A stretch of 34,298 bases of DNA, taken from NCBI GenBank assembly GCA_937873135.1, contig CALMVQ010000269.1, positions 1 to 34,298 on the forward strand. The letters are read 5' to 3'. A program made the position numbers and the translations under genes. Origin of the DNA: an uncultured Scytonema sp. Lineage in GTDB: Bacteria; Cyanobacteriota; Cyanobacteriia; Cyanobacteriales; Nostocaceae. Under the pieces are notes generated by a model. It was not told the DNA's origin and did not search any database. It saw nothing but the letters and a program-made list of their open reading frames with translations. Numbering within the stretch: the stretch's first letter is position 1; each line of letters begins with the position of its first letter. Below, one piece after another: positions 17,255 to 25,189 of this stretch.

Positions 17255-17614
17255 ATGGCAGCAGAATTTAAACACATTATGTTGATGGTTAAGGATGTTC
17301 CTACAGCAGTAAAATTTTACAGCGAGGGATTGGGACTTCCAGTAAAAATTGCTACTCTTGGTTGGGGCGAAGTAGATGCTAATGGTACCACAATTGCCTT
17401 TCACGCGTCTGAGTCGGATGCTGATGTTGGTTCCTCACCAATTTTAAGCTTTCATGTCGATGACATTCACGCAGTCATAGCTAAGTTGGAAAGTATCGGA
17501 GCGAAGCTCGAAGGACGAATCCGCGAACCTTCTTTTGGTAAAGTCGCAGCTATGCGTACTCCAGATGGACATCTACTCAGCCTCTTACAACCTGTCGCAG
17601 TTAGTGCAGCTTAA
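17255..17614 (+). CDS. VOC-family (glyoxalase-like) protein
   Basis: 119 residues with the paired beta-alpha-beta-beta-beta units of the vicinal oxygen chelate fold: FKHIMLMVKDVPTAVKFYSEGLGLPV, then ILSFHVDDIHAVIAKLESIGAKL and MRTPDGHLLSLLQ. Such proteins bind a metal and act as glyoxalases, dioxygenases or resistance proteins. His7 and the His in FHVDD are possible metal ligands. The substrate cannot be told. A 12-bp perfect hairpin just downstream probably ends transcription. The second VOC protein in the window (19505-19936) is of a different subfamily. Confidence 0.88.
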   Translation: MAAEFKHIMLMVKDVPTAVKFYSEGLGLPVKIATLGWGEVDANGTTIAFHASESDADVGSSPILSFHVDDIHAVIAKLESIGAKLEGRIREPSFGKVAAMRTPDGHLLSLLQPVAVSAA

Positions 17615-17645
17615 TAGAATTAGTGATCGCTTCCAATAAACAACA

Positions 17646-17671
17646 TAGAGACGTTACAGGTAACGTCTCTA
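17646..17671 (+). terminator. 12-bp perfect hairpin after the VOC gene
   Basis: TAGAGACGTTAC and GTAACGTCTCTA are separated by only two bases. This exact type of palindrome is widespread between cyanobacterial genes, so it is both a dispersed repeat and a likely terminator. Confidence 0.6.
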
Positions 17672-17698
17672 CATTAATTTATAAGCATTGTATTTGTA

Positions 17699-17813
17699 AG
17701 CATTCAGCCATTAGTCCGAAGCACTGTGTATCACTTTTCAGATTGGGTGATCATCAACTATGTTCGGATAACTCCGTTCATAGTTGACAGAGCAGGACTG
17801 ATAGCTGAATGCT
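17699..17813. repeat. 115-bp nested palindrome between convergent genes
   Basis: Outer arms AGCATTCAGCCATTAGTCC (17699-17717) and 17795-17813 match at 17 of 19 positions. Inside is a second hairpin with arms TCAACTATG (17754-17762) and CATAGTTGA (17779-17787) plus an inner CGGA/TCCG. It may be a MITE-like element serving as a two-way terminator. Confidence 0.6.
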
Positions 17814-17827
17814 CATTGCTACAAAAA

Positions 17828-18472
17828 TTAGCCAGGAGTTTTCACCTGACGCGCCATATCTAGAAAAGAACTCATATTCGCACCGGGAAGCCGACGACCG
17901 TTGGTATTAGTGGGGGCGAGATGTTTGGGTGCGAAGGTAGTGTCTTTTACGGGTTCTTGGAGGACTTTGGCTGCTGATTTCCCTGTTTTGGCTGGTTCAG
18001 CTTTAACGCCTTCAGCAGTCTGCACGAGTTCAATGTCAACTTGGGGCTCAGCCTTAGCTGAAGATGTTTTTTTGCCGTTGCTTGCCGCTGGGGCCTTTGA
18101 GGCAACTTTCTCTACAGCTTTCTGAGTGTTGGATGCTGTTGTTTTCGCTACTTTCTTGGTGTTAGATTTTGCGGTTTCCGCTGCTTTCTGAGTATTTGTT
18201 GCTGCGGTTTCCGCTGCTTTTTGCGTGTCCGATGTGACTGTTTCCACAGCTTTCTTTGCATCTGATGCCGCTGTTTCCACAGCTTTCTTCGCGTCTGATG
18301 CAGCTGTTTCCACGGCTTGCTTCACGTCTGATACTGCTTGTTTAGCTTGCTCTAAAGGGATTGCATCGGTGGCTTCGTCAAGTACCATGTAGTAGCCTTC
18401 TTTTGTACTACGGAAAAGCCCACTAAAAAAATTCACAATCCCGGAAATTAAGTTTTTGATAAAATCGATCAT
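17828..18472 (-). CDS. LEA-like protein with seven 11-residue repeats
   Basis: 214 residues. An N-terminal hydrophobic, amphipathic segment (MIDFIKNLISGIVNFFSGLF) could insert into or lie on a membrane. Residues 51-127 are seven consecutive 11-mers in exact register of the form (K/Q)KAVETAASD(A/T), Ala-, Lys- and Glu-rich, like group 3 LEA proteins that form amphipathic helices on drying. A Lys/Ala/Pro-rich disordered part follows, then a conserved-looking end (HLAPTNTNGRRLPGANMSSFLDMARQV). A role in membrane or protein protection under stress is plausible but inferred. It is convergent with the VOC gene across a nested palindrome and has a 434-bp upstream region to itself or shared with the lipase gene. 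Confidence 0.85.
   Translation of the reverse strand: MIDFIKNLISGIVNFFSGLFRSTKEGYYMVLDEATDAIPLEQAKQAVSDVKQAVETAASDAKKAVETAASDAKKAVETVTSDTQKAAETAATNTQKAAETAKSNTKKVAKTTASNTQKAVEKVASKAPAASNGKKTSSAKAEPQVDIELVQTAEGVKAEPAKTGKSAAKVLQEPVKDTTFAPKHLAPTNTNGRRLPGANMSSFLDMARQVKTPG
18092..18322 (-). repeat. 33-nt tandem repeats coding for 11-mers
   Basis: Seven diverged copies of a 33-nt unit encode residues 51-127 of the LEA-like protein. All copies keep the 11-residue register. Confidence 0.85.
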
Positions 18473-18906
18473 GACAACTGCTCCTGCCCTTTATATCTGG
18501 TATGTAACCGCAATCCTTAAAAAAGGTACGGAATATTGTTACATTTTATCAAAGTAGAATTGACCTACCTATCTGAACGCATTACCTAATTTAGGTAACA
18601 GTCTTTCTAGGTTCTTGTTTCACTAATAACATTGTTTTAACGTTACAGGACAAGTGCTTTAACGTATTTTTCTCAAATATTTACAGCCTGTATCCAGTCA
18701 GAATTAATTATGGGATTTTACTGTCACCAAGAGCAAGATTTTGACTAAATGCTTTACAAAAGTTAACACATGTTTTCAAAAAAAATATATTTGAGTGAAA
18801 AAACGGAAGTGACTCAAACCAGTAAAGAGACTGTCATACCTTGTTTAGAAGTGGTGATTATAGTTGGCTAAGTTTTGTATAGACTTAGTTAAGCTTAGTT
18901 TGATAA
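18473..18906. other. 434-bp divergent intergenic region
   Basis: Promoter space for the LEA-like gene (minus) and the lipase gene (plus). It contains the palindrome TTACCTAA-T-TTAGGTAA at 18582-18598, a possible operator about 110 bp upstream of the LEA-like gene. No coding frame is seen. Confidence 0.5.
18582..18598. promoter_or_regulatory. 17-nt palindrome, possible operator
   Basis: TTACCTAATTTAGGTAA has perfect 8-bp arms about one central base. It is the right size for a dimeric regulator, but the site is AT-rich and no regulator is known to me. Confidence 0.4.
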
Positions 18907-19575
18907 ATGAACCATATGATTCAGCAGCTCAATCCTGTGTTATTGGTGCATGGGATTTTTGATACAGGTAAGGTTTTCCATAAAATGGTTCCTTATCTGA
19001 AGCAGAAAGGCTGGACTGTGTATGACCTTGATTTATTGCCCAATGATGGTTATGTGGGTCTTGACAATTTGGCACAGCAAGTTGCCAATTATGTTGATAC
19101 CAACTTTGCACCAGAACAACCCCTGAATTTAATCGGCTTCAGTATGGGGGGAATTGTCAGCCGTTATTATGTTCAGCGATTGGGAGGAATTAACCGAGTA
19201 CAACAGTTTATCACCCTTTCCGCACCAAATAATGGCACTTGGATTGCTTACTGTCGCCAAGGAGTTGGTTGCATTCAGATGCGTCCGGACAGTGCTTTGT
19301 TAAAAGAATTGAATCGCGATGCCGCTATGTTAGAACAGATAAGTTTTACCTCTATCTGGACTCCTTACGATTTGATGATTGTCCCTGCAAATAGTTCACA
19401 AATGCCTGTGGGAAAGAATGTGGTAGTGCCAGTTTTAACTCATGCTGGAATGCTCACAGACTCAAGAAGTTTAGCGGCAGTGGCGTCCGCACTCGAAACT
19501 CCAGCTAAAAGCGATCGCCAATTTGTGCATACTCGTAACTCCCAAAAATCGCCTCAGGATGACGGTAATACTTAA
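18907..19575 (+). CDS. Alpha/beta-hydrolase, triacylglycerol lipase-like
   Basis: 222 residues with the lipase fold: PVLLVHGIFDTG at the start gives the oxyanion-hole region, the nucleophile is Ser79 in LIGFSMGGIVSRYY, Asp155 in WTPYDLMIVP fits the acid, and His179 in VLTHAGML the base. Proteins of this kind (similar to LipA/EstA-type) cleave ester bonds of lipids or small esters. There is no signal peptide. The last 70 bp overlap the end of the convergent VOC gene, and the C-terminal tail after about residue 195 is polar and non-conserved-looking, so the true fold ends before the overlap. Confidence 0.9.
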   Translation: MNHMIQQLNPVLLVHGIFDTGKVFHKMVPYLKQKGWTVYDLDLLPNDGYVGLDNLAQQVANYVDTNFAPEQPLNLIGFSMGGIVSRYYVQRLGGINRVQQFITLSAPNNGTWIAYCRQGVGCIQMRPDSALLKELNRDAAMLEQISFTSIWTPYDLMIVPANSSQMPVGKNVVVPVLTHAGMLTDSRSLAAVASALETPAKSDRQFVHTRNSQKSPQDDGNT

Positions 19576-19936
19576 ACTCCATTAAGTTATAAAAAGGGTC
19601 TTCTAAAAAGAAAGTACTATGTTCCAAAGGAGAACCCACAAAGCGGTACTTAGCTTCTTCCCGAAAAAGCAGGTGCCGATGTTGTGCCTTTACCAGCAAT
19701 TCCCCCCAGTCATGCTCTGAAGTAAAGATTAGCCCAAAATGTCTGGGATAAATCCCGCGTTGAGATGTCAGTGGTTCTTTGGTAATATGAGCAACGAGTT
19801 GATGACCGTAAAGATTAAGAATTAAGGCGTGAGGATTTTCTCGACCAGGAATGCAGCCCAAACCATCAACATAATATGCTTTTGTCTGGGCAATGTCCGT
19901 GACAGGAAAGGCAAGATGGAACAACGTTTGGTTCAT
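19505..19936 (-). CDS. VOC-family (glyoxalase/dioxygenase-like) protein
   Basis: 143 residues. It begins LFHLAFPVTDIAQTKAYYVDGLGC, typical of the first VOC half, and has HFGLIFTSEHDWGELLVKAQ and STFFLEDPFYNLMEFKYY in the second; His7, His66 region and Glu in LMEFK are likely metal ligands, as in extradiol-dioxygenase-like VOC proteins. The frame is complete. Its 3' end overlaps the lipase gene by 71 bp in convergent orientation, which could let the two transcripts interfere. Confidence 0.9.
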   Translation of the reverse strand: MNQTLFHLAFPVTDIAQTKAYYVDGLGCIPGRENPHALILNLYGHQLVAHITKEPLTSQRGIYPRHFGLIFTSEHDWGELLVKAQHRHLLFREEAKYRFVGSPLEHSTFFLEDPFYNLMEFKYYRHPEAIFGSYEYAQIGDRF

Positions 19937-20009
19937 AATTGAGTGCTAAATATAAAGAGGAGAGTGAAGTTTATGAATACCTCTGGTATACCTCAATTTT
20001 CAGCTCTGA

Positions 20010-20140
20010 TACTCAGCACTCAGCAACGCCAGTCGCCTCAACGGGAGCCAGTGCGCCTATACGGGTTTCCCGTCGCACTCCTATATTGCGTTGGGGAACC
20101 CCCGCACGGCGCAGGCTCCTCAACACTCAGCACTGTCTAT
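20010..20140. repeat. GC-rich dispersed repeat with inverted parts
   Basis: The stretch is flanked by CACTCAGCA motifs on both sides and contains GCCAGTCGCC, CGGGTTTCCCGTCGCAC and GCGTTGGGGAACCCC. It is much richer in G+C than its surroundings and is of a repeat type I associate with heterocystous cyanobacterial intergenic DNA. Short open frames across it are not genes. Confidence 0.6.
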
Positions 20141-22788
20141 ACGTTTAACTGCTGCCGTTGATACAATGACCAATACAAACCCTTTTGTTGTAAAAGCGCA
20201 GAGTGAGTTCCGCGTTCGGCAATCACACCCTTTTCTAAAACCAAAATCAAATCAGCTCGTTTTAGGGGGGCAAAACGGTGGGCAATCAAGAAAACAGTGC
20301 GGTTAGTGGAGATTTTTTGCAGGTTTTGCAGCACCTGCTGTTCAGTTTCACTATCTAGCGCGCTGGTAGCCTCATCTAAAACTAAAATTGGCGCTTGCGA
20401 AAGAAACAACCGCGCTAAGGCAATCCGTTGTCGTTGTCCACCAGATAAAGCTGTTCCGCGTTCTCCCACATTTGTTTCGTAGCCATTAGGTAATTCACTA
20501 ATAAAATCGTGAGCAACAGCACATCTGGCAGCTTCTACGACTTGTTGTGAGGTAATGTCAGGATCGCCGAGAGTAATATTTTCCAAAATAGTACCGTTGA
20601 ACAAGAAATCCTCTTGGAGAACTACGGCAATTTGTTGGCGCAGTGAGGCTAAATCGGCGCTTTTAATATCAAAACCATCGATGAGAATGCGTCCTGATTC
20701 AATTTGATAAAGACGTTGCAGCAGCTTAGAAAGGGTACTTTTCCCAGAGCCAGAGCGTCCGACAATGCCAACAAACTGTCCTGGTTGTGAGGTGAAGGAG
20801 ATTCCTCGCAGGATCGGTTCGGTGTTGGCGCGGTAGCGGAAGAAGACTTGCTCAAATATGACTTGACCTTTTAAGGATGGTAACACTAAACCAGTTCCCG
20901 GTTCAGCTTCTGGTGAAACGTTCAGAATATCGCCAATCCTGTCTACGGAAAGCAGGACTTGTTGCAGATTTTGCCACAACTGTACTAGGCGCAAAAGAGG
21001 TCCTGTGACTCTAGCAGAAAGCATTTGAAAGGCGACTAGCTGACCGATGGTAAGCTTATGCTCAATTGTTAACTTAGCTCCAAACCAAAGAATGAGCAAG
21101 GTAGAAAAATTAGTGAGGAAGTCACCGATATTGCTGCTGATGTTGGAGGTGGTAGAAGCTTTAAAACCTGTGCGGATGAAGCGGGCAAACAAACCTTCCC
21201 ACCGATCGCGTGCTACTGGTTCTGCTGCATGGGCTTTTACCGAGTGAATTCCCGTTACCGTCTCTACCAGAAACGATTGACTATCAGCGCTGCGGTTAAA
21301 AGTTTCGTTCAGCCAGTTGCGGAGAATTGGTGTTGCGGTGAGTGTCAAAATTGCAAACAAGGGCAGTACTGCCAAAGCCACTCCAGTCAGTGGGACATTG
21401 TAGTAAAACATTAATACCAAGTACACCACAGCAAAAATGCTGTCCAATATCACAGTTAATGCCGTACCGGTGAGAAACTGCCTAATTTGTTCTAGTTCTT
21501 GGACTCGTGCGACTGTATCTCCTACCCTTCGTGACTCAAAATAAGCTAAAGGTAACCGCATCAGGTGGCGAAACAACTGTGCTGATAAACTTAGATCCAA
21601 GCGACGGGCAGTGTGGGTGAAGATAAATAGCCGCATGATGCCGAGTACTGCCTCGAATATTGCCACCAGCAGGAGTGCCAGCGCCATCACATCGAGAGTT
21701 GGCAGACTCTCCTGCACCATCACTTTATCAATGACAACTTGTGTAATTAGCGGTGTTGCTAACCCTAAAAGCTGCAAAGTAAAAGATGCTATCAGTACTT
21801 CTATGAGTAATTTCCGGTACTGCCAAACTGCTGGAGTGAACCAACTTAGATTGAATTTTTCTTGCTTATGAATTGCTTCTACTTGCCACAGCAACCCATT
21901 CCACGATGCCTCGACAATGGACTGCGGTAAGTTTTCACATGAACTATCAGGATGTAAGGGATTCGCAATAATTAGGCGATCGCCCTTAACTCCATATGCC
22001 ACTACCCAAGTCTGGTTTCCCTCGGTTGGACTCCACTGCAACAAAGCCGGGAAAGATAAGGAACGCAAATCACCCCAACCAACCTGCAAACGCCGCAGCG
22101 CAAACCCTAACTTTTCTGCTGCTTCAGTGAGATGTTTCGGACGCTCTCCTCGGAGTTGGCGTTGTACCCATTCCAGTTGCACGGGATTTTCCAACTGTTG
22201 AGCCACCATTGTTAAACATGCTGCCGCCGTGTTCCAGCTAGAGACAAAGGGGTAAGCCGACTGGATGGGATGCTCTGGAGGAATGGGAGAGACAGGGAGT
22301 GGGGGAGTAGGGGAATTTTTTATTATCTGTGCCTCTTCCTCCAATAAGCCACCAAGCCAAAATTCCTCAATCTGTGGTGTAGACAGTTCTGCCCACAATA
22401 CAGTATGCCAGCGCACAATGACGACTTCTTTACTAGCTGCTACAGCTTTGCAATCGTAAGGATACTTTTTTAAGTTACCAAACCAATCACCCTCTTCTAG
22501 GGTTGCTAACGGCTTACTCTCACCTTCAGCTCGCAAGCGTACTTTACCAGAAACAATAAAAAACTGGTAACCTATTGCTGCGTCAAGTGACCAGATTTTT
22601 TCTCCTAATTTTCGGTGCAAAATTTCTGCATGCTCTCGCAATTTGCTTTGTTGTTCAGCAGTGAACCAGCATAGTGGCTGTTCGTTCCAAGGTAGAGAAG
22701 CGATCACCCTTGTTGGAAATTCCTCATTCAGAAGTTCTAGTTCGCTTGCAGTTTTACTGTCAGCTTTTGAATTTTCTCTGCTAGCCAT
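20137..22788 (-). CDS. Type I secretion ABC exporter with CNBD-like and degenerate C39 domains
   Basis: 883 residues. Order: cyclic-nucleotide-binding-like domain (about 38-150; GYQFFIVSGKVRLRA, LEEGDWFG), peptidase C39-like domain (about 178-305), ABC transmembrane domain (about 320-610) and ATPase domain (about 640-880). Walker A GRSGSGKS is at 678-684, the signature LSGGQ at 781-785, Walker B ILVLDE at 801-806 and the switch His at 837, so ATP hydrolysis should be intact. In the C39 domain the catalytic DCG is NTA (186-188) and the His-Trp is Thr-Trp (260), so it cannot cleave and is a substrate-binding module as in HlyB. The start overlaps the PpiC gene by 52 bp, implying coupling. Likely exports leaderless proteins such as the neighbouring subtilases, with the HlyD protein at 29984-31480. 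Confidence 0.94.
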   Translation of the reverse strand: MASRENSKADSKTASELELLNEEFPTRVIASLPWNEQPLCWFTAEQQSKLREHAEILHRKLGEKIWSLDAAIGYQFFIVSGKVRLRAEGESKPLATLEEGDWFGNLKKYPYDCKAVAASKEVVIVRWHTVLWAELSTPQIEEFWLGGLLEEEAQIIKNSPTPPLPVSPIPPEHPIQSAYPFVSSWNTAAACLTMVAQQLENPVQLEWVQRQLRGERPKHLTEAAEKLGFALRRLQVGWGDLRSLSFPALLQWSPTEGNQTWVVAYGVKGDRLIIANPLHPDSSCENLPQSIVEASWNGLLWQVEAIHKQEKFNLSWFTPAVWQYRKLLIEVLIASFTLQLLGLATPLITQVVIDKVMVQESLPTLDVMALALLLVAIFEAVLGIMRLFIFTHTARRLDLSLSAQLFRHLMRLPLAYFESRRVGDTVARVQELEQIRQFLTGTALTVILDSIFAVVYLVLMFYYNVPLTGVALAVLPLFAILTLTATPILRNWLNETFNRSADSQSFLVETVTGIHSVKAHAAEPVARDRWEGLFARFIRTGFKASTTSNISSNIGDFLTNFSTLLILWFGAKLTIEHKLTIGQLVAFQMLSARVTGPLLRLVQLWQNLQQVLLSVDRIGDILNVSPEAEPGTGLVLPSLKGQVIFEQVFFRYRANTEPILRGISFTSQPGQFVGIVGRSGSGKSTLSKLLQRLYQIESGRILIDGFDIKSADLASLRQQIAVVLQEDFLFNGTILENITLGDPDITSQQVVEAARCAVAHDFISELPNGYETNVGERGTALSGGQRQRIALARLFLSQAPILVLDEATSALDSETEQQVLQNLQKISTNRTVFLIAHRFAPLKRADLILVLEKGVIAERGTHSALLQQKGLYWSLYQRQQLNV

Positions 22789-23495
22789 TTCTCAAACAAC
22801 TCATTTTGTAGTGCTTGCTTTAATTGAGTATCTTCTAACGAGGCTGATAGAAATTGTTCTACACGAAACAATCCATAGCATTCCTCAAGTTGTATTGGTC
22901 CTACCAAATCTCCTGGATGAACTATGTCAATAGCTGCCCTGAGTTTATCTGGCATTGTTCCTCGGCTTACTGGTCCCATCATACCGTTAACAATTCTGTC
23001 GTCTGTTATTGAGTACTCTCTTGCGAGTTGCTCAAAGCTGCTGCCCTCTTCAATTTGTGCTTGTAGTTCTTCAGCTAATTCGCGATTTCTGACAATAATC
23101 CGAGAGACAACTACCCGATCTAAGTAAATTTTTCGCTCAATGAAATATTCTTGCAGTTTTGATTCCGCGATCGCCTCTTTAAGTTTTTCTAATTTAAATC
23201 CTAAAGTCACTGTTGAATGGAATGTCGTATAATCTGTACCATTATCCCTTAGCCACTCCTGAAAACGTTGTGGGTCTGTGAGTTGATTTTTTATCCGAAA
23301 ATCAATGATTGACTGTTCACTGATAGCCGGACTAATGACAATATCTTCTTGTCTTTGTAATTCTTGTTCAATTACGTACTGACGGATAATTTCTCCAATA
23401 AACTGTCCTAATTTTCCAGATGCTTGCAGATATTTTACTGCCTGCTTAATAGAAATTGGCTGCTCATCAACTGTCAACAATGATAGTGAGTCCAT
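22737..23495 (-). CDS. PpiC/SurA-type peptidyl-prolyl isomerase of the exporter
   Basis: 252 residues. The N-terminal half (1-115) is helical and SurA-like (IGEIIRQYVIEQELQRQEDI); the parvulin-type domain spans about 122-215 (VSRIIVRNRELAEELQAQIEE, SSFEQLAREYS, GPVSRGTMPDKL, VGPIQLEECYGLFRVEQF). No signal peptide is visible, so it probably acts in the cytoplasm, keeping the cargo unfolded or presenting it to the exporter. PpiC genes directly before HlyB-like genes recur in cyanobacterial secretion and bacteriocin loci. It overlaps the exporter gene by 52 bp. Confidence 0.92.
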   Translation of the reverse strand: MDSLSLLTVDEQPISIKQAVKYLQASGKLGQFIGEIIRQYVIEQELQRQEDIVISPAISEQSIIDFRIKNQLTDPQRFQEWLRDNGTDYTTFHSTVTLGFKLEKLKEAIAESKLQEYFIERKIYLDRVVVSRIIVRNRELAEELQAQIEEGSSFEQLAREYSITDDRIVNGMMGPVSRGTMPDKLRAAIDIVHPGDLVGPIQLEECYGLFRVEQFLSASLEDTQLKQALQNELFEKWLAEKIQKLTVKLQAN

Positions 23496-23835
23496 GAATT
23501 AAAACTAAAAAATATACATAAAGCAGTAAGCATTCAGTCTCTATTTTTGATCTATAGTGCTATCACGACTTAGCCGAGTTGAGTTTGAGGTTTAGACAAT
23601 GCCCGTTTATAACTGACGGTTAATGGTACGGGCTGACATTGTTAGTTAAGCAATATTTCTATTTTTCCACAATAATTCTTTCAGGGTTGTATCCTTAAGG
23701 GCATTTATACCTGTTAATTAATTTATTCATTTCTGCTCTCAAACTACTATTGCAATAGTAAGCGTTCCTTAGTCACATCCGCAACCAGATCACTGAAAAA
23801 ATACCTAAAAACACCTGTTGAAATTAGGTAAATTC
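23496..23835. other. Intergenic, 340 bp
   Basis: Upstream region of the PpiC-exporter operon and downstream region of the VTE6-like gene. It holds an imperfect hairpin (23596-23642; ACAATG-CCCGT against ACGGG-CATTGT) that may end VTE6-like transcription. No coding frame. Confidence 0.45.
23596..23642 (-). terminator. Imperfect hairpin downstream of the VTE6-like gene
   Basis: ACAATGCCCGT pairs with ACGGG and CATTGT on the other side with a 4-nt bulge. There is no T-run. It lies between two same-strand genes and may be a terminator. Confidence 0.4.
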
Positions 23836-24690
23836 TTAAGCAATTGTACTAGTCCAAAACCAAGCAAATAACATTGCTGTGGTCGCGCCTATCAACGTAT
23901 TTAAAATATTAACCAATTCATTAGTTAACCAGTTAAAGCGAGTTTGCAGGGTTGCTCCAATCACACTTTCTAAATTGGTAGCAATAAACGCAGCCAGCAC
24001 ACACCAAATGACACCCCAGACATCGATCAAACCAATTGCCCAGCCAACGAGTGCCTGAGCTACCGATGCTAACACACCAGCAAAGGTTCCCTCCAAACTG
24101 ACTGCTCCTTCAGTTCCACGCGGTACTGGTTGGAGTGTTGTAATCAGAAAAGTCCGTTTACCATATGCTTTACCCACTTCACTAGCACAAGTGTCAGAAA
24201 GCTTGGTACTGAAGCTTGCTACATAACCTAATAAGAGTAGGGAGTGGGCAGTGGGTAGGGGCGGGTTTAATACAGATAACATCTGGGTACATCCGAATAT
24301 TATGTCAAACCCGCCCGTACAAGAATTGGAGGTAGAGATAAATCCCCAATCGATCATTCCTACTGCCAAAGCACAAAGTGCTGCAGTCAAAGCCGAACCC
24401 CAGACATTTTCAGGCCCTCTAGCCCCAGAACGCTTTTCTGCAATTCCTTCTGCTTCTTTTTGTGCCATACCAATGCGTGTGACAAAAGAACCAACGAGAA
24501 AATAGAACGCAACTACTATATATCCCTGCCAACCTAGTGTGACCCAAATTAAGACACCAAGTAACCATGCGTGGAATAAGCCTGCTGCTGTGAGCAGCTT
24601 TTTAGGAACAATCCAAGCTACAGTTAACAAAATTGTGTTTAATCCCAATCCTATCAACCAGGAGTTTGAAGAATCAATGAAAGATAGCAT
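23836..24690 (-). CDS. TIGR00297/DUF92 membrane protein, VTE6-like phytyl-phosphate kinase
   Basis: 284 residues with about seven membrane helices. Family motifs are seen: GMAQKEAEGIAEKRSGARGPENVWGSA, then STKLSDTCASEVGKAYGKRTFLITT and VPRGTEGAVSLEGTFAG. Plant VTE6 and its cyanobacterial relatives phosphorylate phytyl phosphate to phytyl diphosphate, recycling phytol from chlorophyll for tocopherol synthesis. Between GMIDWGFIS and LLLLGYVASFSTK there are about 25-30 residues (roughly 121-150) that do not look like the family; 22 of them (about 124-146) are the translation of a dispersed palindromic repeat on the DNA (24255-24320). The insert falls in a loop between helices, so the protein may tolerate it. 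Confidence 0.88.
   Translation of the reverse strand: MLSFIDSSNSWLIGLGLNTILLTVAWIVPKKLLTAAGLFHAWLLGVLIWVTLGWQGYIVVAFYFLVGSFVTRIGMAQKEAEGIAEKRSGARGPENVWGSALTAALCALAVGMIDWGFISTSNSCTGGFDIIFGCTQMLSVLNPPLPTAHSLLLLGYVASFSTKLSDTCASEVGKAYGKRTFLITTLQPVPRGTEGAVSLEGTFAGVLASVAQALVGWAIGLIDVWGVIWCVLAAFIATNLESVIGATLQTRFNWLTNELVNILNTLIGATTAMLFAWFWTSTIA
24255..24320. repeat. Palindromic repeat copy 2, in frame inside the VTE6-like gene
   Basis: Left arm GTAGGGGCGGGTTT (24255-24268) and right arm AAACCCGCCCGTAC (24307-24320) match at 13 of 14. At 66 nt it equals 22 codons, and the minus-strand frame through it has no stop. It belongs to the same family as the copy at 15236. Confidence 0.85.
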
Positions 24691-25189
24691 TTCCCAATAT
24701 TTCCAAATATTTTTATCAAAAGCTGTCTTATCCCCAAAAAGTATACTTCACAATTACAGCTCCCGATTCTCAGAAAATCCTGAGATTTCTACACGGAGAC
24801 GAATAATGCAAGTAGCTTGGTAATCAGTAGTCGATAATAAGGCTCGAATACGGAATGGGCGACATATAAAGCTTCCACGATCTCATCATAAAGGCATGTG
24901 ACCAATTAGCATTCTCCCTTACAGGTACCTAAATACTTCTTTTCTCTTCCCTCTGCCTCCTTCTAAGGGTTTTTACACTAGTTATGTATTTCTCCAGCCA
25001 TAAATTATTATAATAATTCATGTTTTAAAAAGTACATTTTTTTTCAGCAAAAGTACCATCCTGTTAAAGTTCACGTAAATATTTCATGTAATTTCTGTAA
25101 ATTTTGACACAGAGGTGTAATTTTCTCAGCAAAGAATCCGATTATCAGTATTAATAACAGTACGTATCGTCAGGTACAAGTATTAGAAC
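24691..25189. other. 499-bp divergent intergenic region
   Basis: Lies between the VTE6-like gene (minus) and the first subtilase (plus). AT-rich, with an AATTATTATAATAATT-like palindrome near 25003-25019 and a TTGACA at 25106 that could be a -35, though I cannot pair it with a good -10. No gene is seen. It does not carry the 55-nt block found before the second subtilase. Confidence 0.4.

Noticed and set aside
22737-23835. Small bacteriocin precursor gene near the PpiC-exporter pair
   Set aside because: I looked for a short frame ending in a Gly-Gly leader on both strands around the exporter and saw none; the C39 domain is also inactive.
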